41,048 nucleotides of DNA from Betaproteobacteria bacterium (GTDB lineage Bacteria > Pseudomonadota > Gammaproteobacteria > Burkholderiales > Burkholderiaceae): positions 1 to 41,048 of the forward strand of contig CANCIL010000006.1 of NCBI GenBank assembly GCA_947378095.1, in the 5' to 3' direction. This document shows, piece after piece, positions 37,333-41,048 of the stretch. Below the pieces are notes generated by a model. It was given only the letters and a program-made list of their open reading frames with translations, ran no database searches and was not told the origin of the DNA. Positions within the stretch are counted from its first letter, which is position 1. Each line of letters begins with the position of its first letter. The position numbers and the translations under genes are program-made.

Positions 37333-38238
37333 TTAGAGATAACTTTGTAATAAACGTAAGAAGCGTTTACTTCTTTTTAATAATCTAGAAGGCAGGGATT
37401 TACTCGGAGCCCCATAATCCAACTCGGATTCCCAGGCAGACTGATAAATCACGCCGATAAAGTTTTGCGCCAACCTCTCTTGGGTCTCGCCTAAACGACG
37501 GGAGAGGTAATAGTGCCAGTCATAGTGATAAATCCGAAACAAAGGTTCAATCATGCGCACGGGAATCGCCTGATACTTTAATAAGGTTTCACCATATATC
37601 AAGGTTTCTGGGTGCTCGGGAGTAATGAGGTCCCAAAGTGTTATCCCTTTAGGCTGGAGATACTGTTGATCTAAAGATTCCCACACCTTAGCCGACCAAA
37701 TAAATGGGGCAGGTGCACAGTAGTAATTTGGTCCGACCCTGCCAAACAAGGCCTTCACTGTTTCGGCTTCTTTGCGTAGCTCTCTCTCGACCCGAAGATG
37801 CCCACGATTGGTCGCCATCTGAAAGAGCTCTTTATTTTGATGAAGCACGGTGTATGGAAAACCATCTGAAGCTAGAAAATCTGCTTTTCCAAAGTCGCGA
37901 ATAAAAATGCTATCGGAATCAATGCATAAATAATTATTCGCCAAACCTAATCGCCAAAATTCAGACTTAATCACCTGTTGAGCAATACCACCTGATCTAG
38001 TTTTCTGTATATCTTTTGGAGCACGAGGATTAGATTGAATAATTTCCTCATCAGCAATCCATTGATATCCCTGATTTTCTCCAACTAGCGCAAACAAGGC
38101 ATCTCGATCAGCTTGCGGAGTGGAGATATAAACGGGAATCGATTCAATATTGTGCTTGTGTATCGATTCAAGCAAGCGCTTTACACGCAATAAATCTCGA
38201 CGATAGGATTTGCAATATAGAACGAAATCGAATGGCAT
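37333..38238 (-). CDS. DUF6492-like putative glycosyltransferase
   Basis: A 301-residue protein with FVLYCKSYRRDLLRVKRLLESI at the start and YLCIDSDSIFIRDF around residue 103-116. The DSD resembles the DxD metal motif of GT-A enzymes, and the QQVIKSEFWRLGL element before it matches the family. The C-terminus is strongly basic (SRLLKRSKRFLRLLQ), suggesting membrane association. Its ATG directly follows the galE stop (TAA then ATG). A role in assembling the surface polysaccharide fits the context; family activity is not known to me. Confidence 0.65.
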   Translation of the reverse strand: MPFDFVLYCKSYRRDLLRVKRLLESIHKHNIESIPVYISTPQADRDALFALVGENQGYQWIADEEIIQSNPRAPKDIQKTRSGGIAQQVIKSEFWRLGLANNYLCIDSDSIFIRDFGKADFLASDGFPYTVLHQNKELFQMATNRGHLRVERELRKEAETVKALFGRVGPNYYCAPAPFIWSAKVWESLDQQYLQPKGITLWDLITPEHPETLIYGETLLKYQAIPVRMIEPLFRIYHYDWHYYLSRRLGETQERLAQNFIGVIYQSAWESELDYGAPSKSLPSRLLKRSKRFLRLLQSYL

Positions 38239-39249
38239 TTAGGATTCGTAACCCATCGGGTTTTGTGACTGCCAGCGCCAACTATCAGCGCACATCTGCC
38301 CTAAATTACGGCGCGCTTTCCAGCCTAATAATTTCTCAGCAAGAGAAGGATCGGCATAGCAAGTGGCAATATCACCAGGACGTCTATCTACCACCTGATA
38401 TGGAATGGGCTTACCAACGACATCGCCATAAGCCTTTAAAACATCCATCACGCTATAACCCTGGCCGGTACCTAAGTTGACTGTCAAAGAATCACGACCG
38501 GCCAATAAATACTCCACTGCCTTCACATGCGCCTGCGCTAAATCTACGACATGGATATAGTCTCTAACACCTGTTCCATCCGGAGTAGACCAATCATCGC
38601 CATACACCTTAAGTTCAGGCATTCTGCCTGCCGCCACTCGAGCGACTAAGGGAGTGAGGTTATTCGGAATGCCGCGAGGATCTTCGCCAATTAATCCAGA
38701 CTCATGAGCTCCCACTGGATTGAAATAACGCAAATACGCTACACGCCAACTTGGATCAGAAACCTCTAAGTCACGTAATACTTGCTCACTCATCAACTTG
38801 GTTTGACCGTAAGGATTGGTAGGTTGCACAGGTGACTGCTCATTAATCGGTACAACGCTTGGATCACCATAAACTGTTGCAGAAGAACTAAAGACGAAGT
38901 TCTTACAGTTATTGACTTGCATCACTTCAAGCAAGGTCAGCAAACCTGCTAGATTATTTTGGTAATAACGCAGTGGCTGAGCAACGGATTCACCAACAGC
39001 CTTTAGCGCAGCAAAATGAATCACGCCCTTAATGGGGTATTTTTTAAAGACTGTCTCTAGGAAGTCTTTATTACAAACGTCGCCTTCAATAAATTCTAGT
39101 TTTTGCCCAGCCAGAGACTCAATGCGAGCCAAAGCCAATGGACTGGAATTAATGAAATTGTCTAAGCCGATAACGCGATTTCCAGCGAGTAGCAATTCAA
39201 GCCATGTGTGTGAGCCAATATAGCCAGTGGCACCCGTTAAAAGAATCAT
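38239..39249 (-). CDS. galE: UDP-glucose 4-epimerase
   Basis: Interconverts UDP-glucose and UDP-galactose (or the N-acetyl forms). The NAD motif LLTGATGYIGSHTWLELL is at the start, and FSSSATVYGDP plus NPYGQTKLMSEQ give the catalytic Ser and YxxxK. C-terminal KLLGWKARRNLGQMCADSWRWQSQNPMGY is typical of GalE. The length of 336 is standard. It heads the minus-strand galE / DUF6492-like / GT2 set and is divergent from the ligase gene. Confidence 0.96.
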   Translation of the reverse strand: MILLTGATGYIGSHTWLELLLAGNRVIGLDNFINSSPLALARIESLAGQKLEFIEGDVCNKDFLETVFKKYPIKGVIHFAALKAVGESVAQPLRYYQNNLAGLLTLLEVMQVNNCKNFVFSSSATVYGDPSVVPINEQSPVQPTNPYGQTKLMSEQVLRDLEVSDPSWRVAYLRYFNPVGAHESGLIGEDPRGIPNNLTPLVARVAAGRMPELKVYGDDWSTPDGTGVRDYIHVVDLAQAHVKAVEYLLAGRDSLTVNLGTGQGYSVMDVLKAYGDVVGKPIPYQVVDRRPGDIATCYADPSLAEKLLGWKARRNLGQMCADSWRWQSQNPMGYES

Positions 39250-39306
39250 TGCAATTTATCCGCCAATGTAAACACTTGATTAACCCGGAAACTCAAGAAA
39301 CATCAT

Positions 39307-39338
39307 CCTTTATCTAACCCCGAGCAGATTGATAAAGG
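39307..39338. promoter_or_regulatory. inverted repeat in the galE / O-antigen ligase divergent gap
   Basis: CCTTTATC (39307-39314) and GATAAAGG (39331-39338) are perfect 8-base arms 16 bases apart. ACCCC (39317-39321) and GGGGT (39337-39341) offer an alternative pairing. The gap is 134 bases and separates divergent starts, so an operator or leader hairpin is possible. No promoter is certain. Confidence 0.35.
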
Positions 39339-39383
39339 GGTGGGAGGCCGACTTTCCCAATTTAGCCGTTATTATTTGATTAT

Positions 39384-40781
39384 ATGAAACCTATTGGCTC
39401 AAACCGCTCTTTCTCTATTTTGAGCGCCTTGATCATCTTCATCAGCACTGCTTTGCTGGCCGTTTGGTCCCTTAAAAATACGATCGCCCTGCGTAATGCG
39501 CTTTTGGCCATCGGAACCTTGCTGGCCATCTTTTTGTTCTGGCAGCTCTCACGAGTTAAACACTCAAAAAACACCCCCACTCCCAGAACCACCTCCTGGG
39601 CCCAGTACATACCTCTTGGGCTTTCCTTGGTGATGCTCATTTGGGTGGTGATTCACTACCTCTTATTTAGTAGCGAACCTGGCCAACAATTTCAAGAGCT
39701 CAGTAGCACCTGGCTCAGAGTTCTTGAATCTATCCTTATCGGATTGGCTACAGGCCTCGTATTACGCGAGCATCCTCGCCGTGCACAATTTTTGTGGCTT
39801 GGTATCTATGGCAGCTTTGTCTATCTACTCATTCACTACCTTGGAATGTATTTCCAAACTAGCCAGGCATTTATGCCGAACTATTATTTTTCCAGCCCCT
39901 TTGGCAACAAAATTAATACCGTATTGATGGGCGGCTTATTTATCAGCGCTATCTGTGGATCAGCCGCTGCTGCTCTCATTCACAATCGCCCCAATTATCC
40001 ATGGCCTATCTATTGTTATTGGCTCTTAGGTGTACTAACAATCCTCTTTGCCTTTACCACCATCATTGATACCCGCAATGGTGTCGGTGTTGGAATTATC
40101 CTAATTACATGCTGGGCTTTATATGTTGGCCTTTCCAAATTAAGGCAGCAGCTCAAGCAAAGCAAGTTGGACTGGAAATTTGGCTTAGTCACCATGATTC
40201 CCGTTATTCTCATAGCCATCTTTATTCAGCAGCACTTAAGCATTAATCGCGGCTGGAATCACTTTGTTGATGACCTCGCTGTTGCTGTCAAAATTGATGA
40301 AGTGCCCAATTGGCAAGACGTCAAAAAATATGGCTATCCCAATACTGCCTCTGGCGAGCAGGTCTACCCCAATAACTATGAGCGAGCCGCTTGGGCTGCA
40401 GCCGGTATTCACTCGATTACCCAAAACCCTCTGGGCTACGGAATGCTTGAGCACTCCTTAGGCAAGGTCATCCGCAAATCCTATCCCGAGGCTATGATTC
40501 GGTCCTCGCACAGCGCCTGGATTGATCTAGGTCTGGCATTCGGTATTCCAGGACTCTTACTAACATTGAGCGCATTACTCTCTACCATTGTCTTAGCGCT
40601 TAGAAGTCATTCACCCAACCGCTTAGTCGTGATATGGATTGCTGCAGATTTGTTGCTGACCTTCACCATTGCAGAAGTCAGCAGTAAGCACACGATTGAA
40701 ATTCTATTTTTCTGTATCGCCCTACTCAACGCAATGCTGATAGGCCAGAAAAGTGCAGAGAGTAACTCAGCACTGAATTAA
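39384..40781 (+). CDS. O-antigen ligase / Wzy-like polymerase family membrane protein
   Basis: A 465-residue polytopic inner-membrane protein with about ten to twelve hydrophobic segments. The Wzy_C / WaaL region covers about 215-395: TIIDTRNGVGVGIILITCW, then a large periplasmic loop (about 280-370) and NPLGYGMLEHSLGKVI plus SSHSAWIDLGLAFGIPGL, the family's conserved histidine segment. It would join polymerised O-antigen from undecaprenyl diphosphate to the lipid A core; polymerase function is the alternative. No Shine-Dalgarno is seen before the ATG. Confidence 0.83.
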   Translation: MKPIGSNRSFSILSALIIFISTALLAVWSLKNTIALRNALLAIGTLLAIFLFWQLSRVKHSKNTPTPRTTSWAQYIPLGLSLVMLIWVVIHYLLFSSEPGQQFQELSSTWLRVLESILIGLATGLVLREHPRRAQFLWLGIYGSFVYLLIHYLGMYFQTSQAFMPNYYFSSPFGNKINTVLMGGLFISAICGSAAAALIHNRPNYPWPIYCYWLLGVLTILFAFTTIIDTRNGVGVGIILITCWALYVGLSKLRQQLKQSKLDWKFGLVTMIPVILIAIFIQQHLSINRGWNHFVDDLAVAVKIDEVPNWQDVKKYGYPNTASGEQVYPNNYERAAWAAAGIHSITQNPLGYGMLEHSLGKVIRKSYPEAMIRSSHSAWIDLGLAFGIPGLLLTLSALLSTIVLALRSHSPNRLVVIWIAADLLLTFTIAEVSSKHTIEILFFCIALLNAMLIGQKSAESNSALN

Positions 40782-40812
40782 TATTTCTGAATTGAAATTT
40801 CTTGGTTGATGC

Positions 40813-41048
40813 TTAGTACGCGTTTTTATTTACAAAGCCGCGGAAGATCGTAAAGAAAATAATTTTCAGGTCCAACCATAGGGACCAATTTTCGATGTAA
40901 TACAAATCATGCTCAATTCGAGCATTGAGATCAGTATCACCACGCCAGCCATGAATCTGCGCCCAGCCCGTAATACCGGCTTTGACTAAATGCTTCTTCA
41001 TATAGTCTGGAATTTCTTTTTTGAACTGCTCTACAAAAACAGGACGCT
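40813..41048 (-). CDS. undecaprenyl-phosphate sugar phosphotransferase, C-terminal part (runs off the window)
   Basis: Reading past the track's ATG (41001) to the window edge extends the frame with [15 protein letters not shown], so the true start lies beyond 41048. With [19 protein letters not shown] and [24 protein letters not shown] it is the C-terminal end of the bacterial sugar transferase domain found in WcaJ/WbaP enzymes. These load the first sugar-1-phosphate onto undecaprenyl phosphate and start O-antigen or exopolysaccharide synthesis. Ending in NKNAY is typical of the WcaJ branch. It converges on the ligase gene with a 31-base gap. Confidence 0.92.
   Translation of the reverse strand, partial: RPVFVEQFKKEIPDYMKKHLVKAGITGWAQIHGWRGDTDLNARIEHDLYYIENWSLWLDLKIIFFTIFRGFVNKNAY

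Overview
The window looks like a chromosomal segment of a free-living betaproteobacterium of the order Burkholderiales. The moderate-to-low G+C, compact gene spacing, adk / nrdR-glyA / tol-pal / rib-nusB housekeeping order, RibB fused to a degraded RibA, and several Bug-type (TctC-like) binding proteins resemble Polynucleobacter or a close relative. The genus is my inference; no marker gene settles it. I see no tRNA, rRNA, CRISPR array, insertion sequence or phage gene. No stretch longer than 300 bases lacks a gene; the longest gap is the 171-base lysR-rraA interval.

Region 1 (1-7.97 kb) is housekeeping. adk converges on a glyA-nrdR pair across a clear bidirectional terminator. A complete Tol-Pal envelope operon follows (tolQ, tolR, tolA, tolB, pal, cpoB), then queC for queuosine. 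Region 2 (8.0-13.9 kb) is riboflavin synthesis split over two strands: ribE and ribD on minus, downstream of four small prepilin-like genes, and ribBA, ribH and nusB on plus. The pilin cluster looks degenerate: the PilW- and PilX-like ORFs lack a recognisable prepilin leader and the PilV-like frame runs about 100 bases into pilW.

Region 3 (13.9-24.75 kb) is an accessory catabolic island wedged between nusB and trmB. A LysR regulator is divergent from a Bug protein plus two-subunit aconitase X operon (minus). On the plus strand follow an RraA-like protein, a Bug protein, a HpcH/HpaI class II aldolase, a third Bug protein, an IlvD/Edd sugar-acid dehydratase and a GabD-like aldehyde dehydrogenase. 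The set reads as uptake and breakdown of hydroxylated carboxylic or sugar acids to pyruvate plus an oxidised aldehyde. The exact substrates are unknown and the combination may be an undescribed pathway. Membrane subunits for the binding proteins are not in the window.

Region 4 (24.77-41.05 kb) is envelope biogenesis: trmB, a UDP-glucuronate decarboxylase (UDP-xylose), a DUF2721 membrane protein, UppP, a TolC-family outer membrane channel, heptosyltransferase I, the four dTDP-L-rhamnose genes, a GT10 and a GT11 fucosyltransferase-like gene facing away from each other, a GT2 glycosyltransferase, a DUF6492-like protein, galE, an O-antigen ligase-like protein and the C-terminal end of an initiating sugar-phosphate transferase. 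Together these make and attach a surface polysaccharide that probably contains rhamnose, possibly xylose, and fucose or a related deoxysugar. Several genes appear to use non-ATG starts (nrdR, acnX small subunit, rfbC, the FimT- and PilX-like genes).
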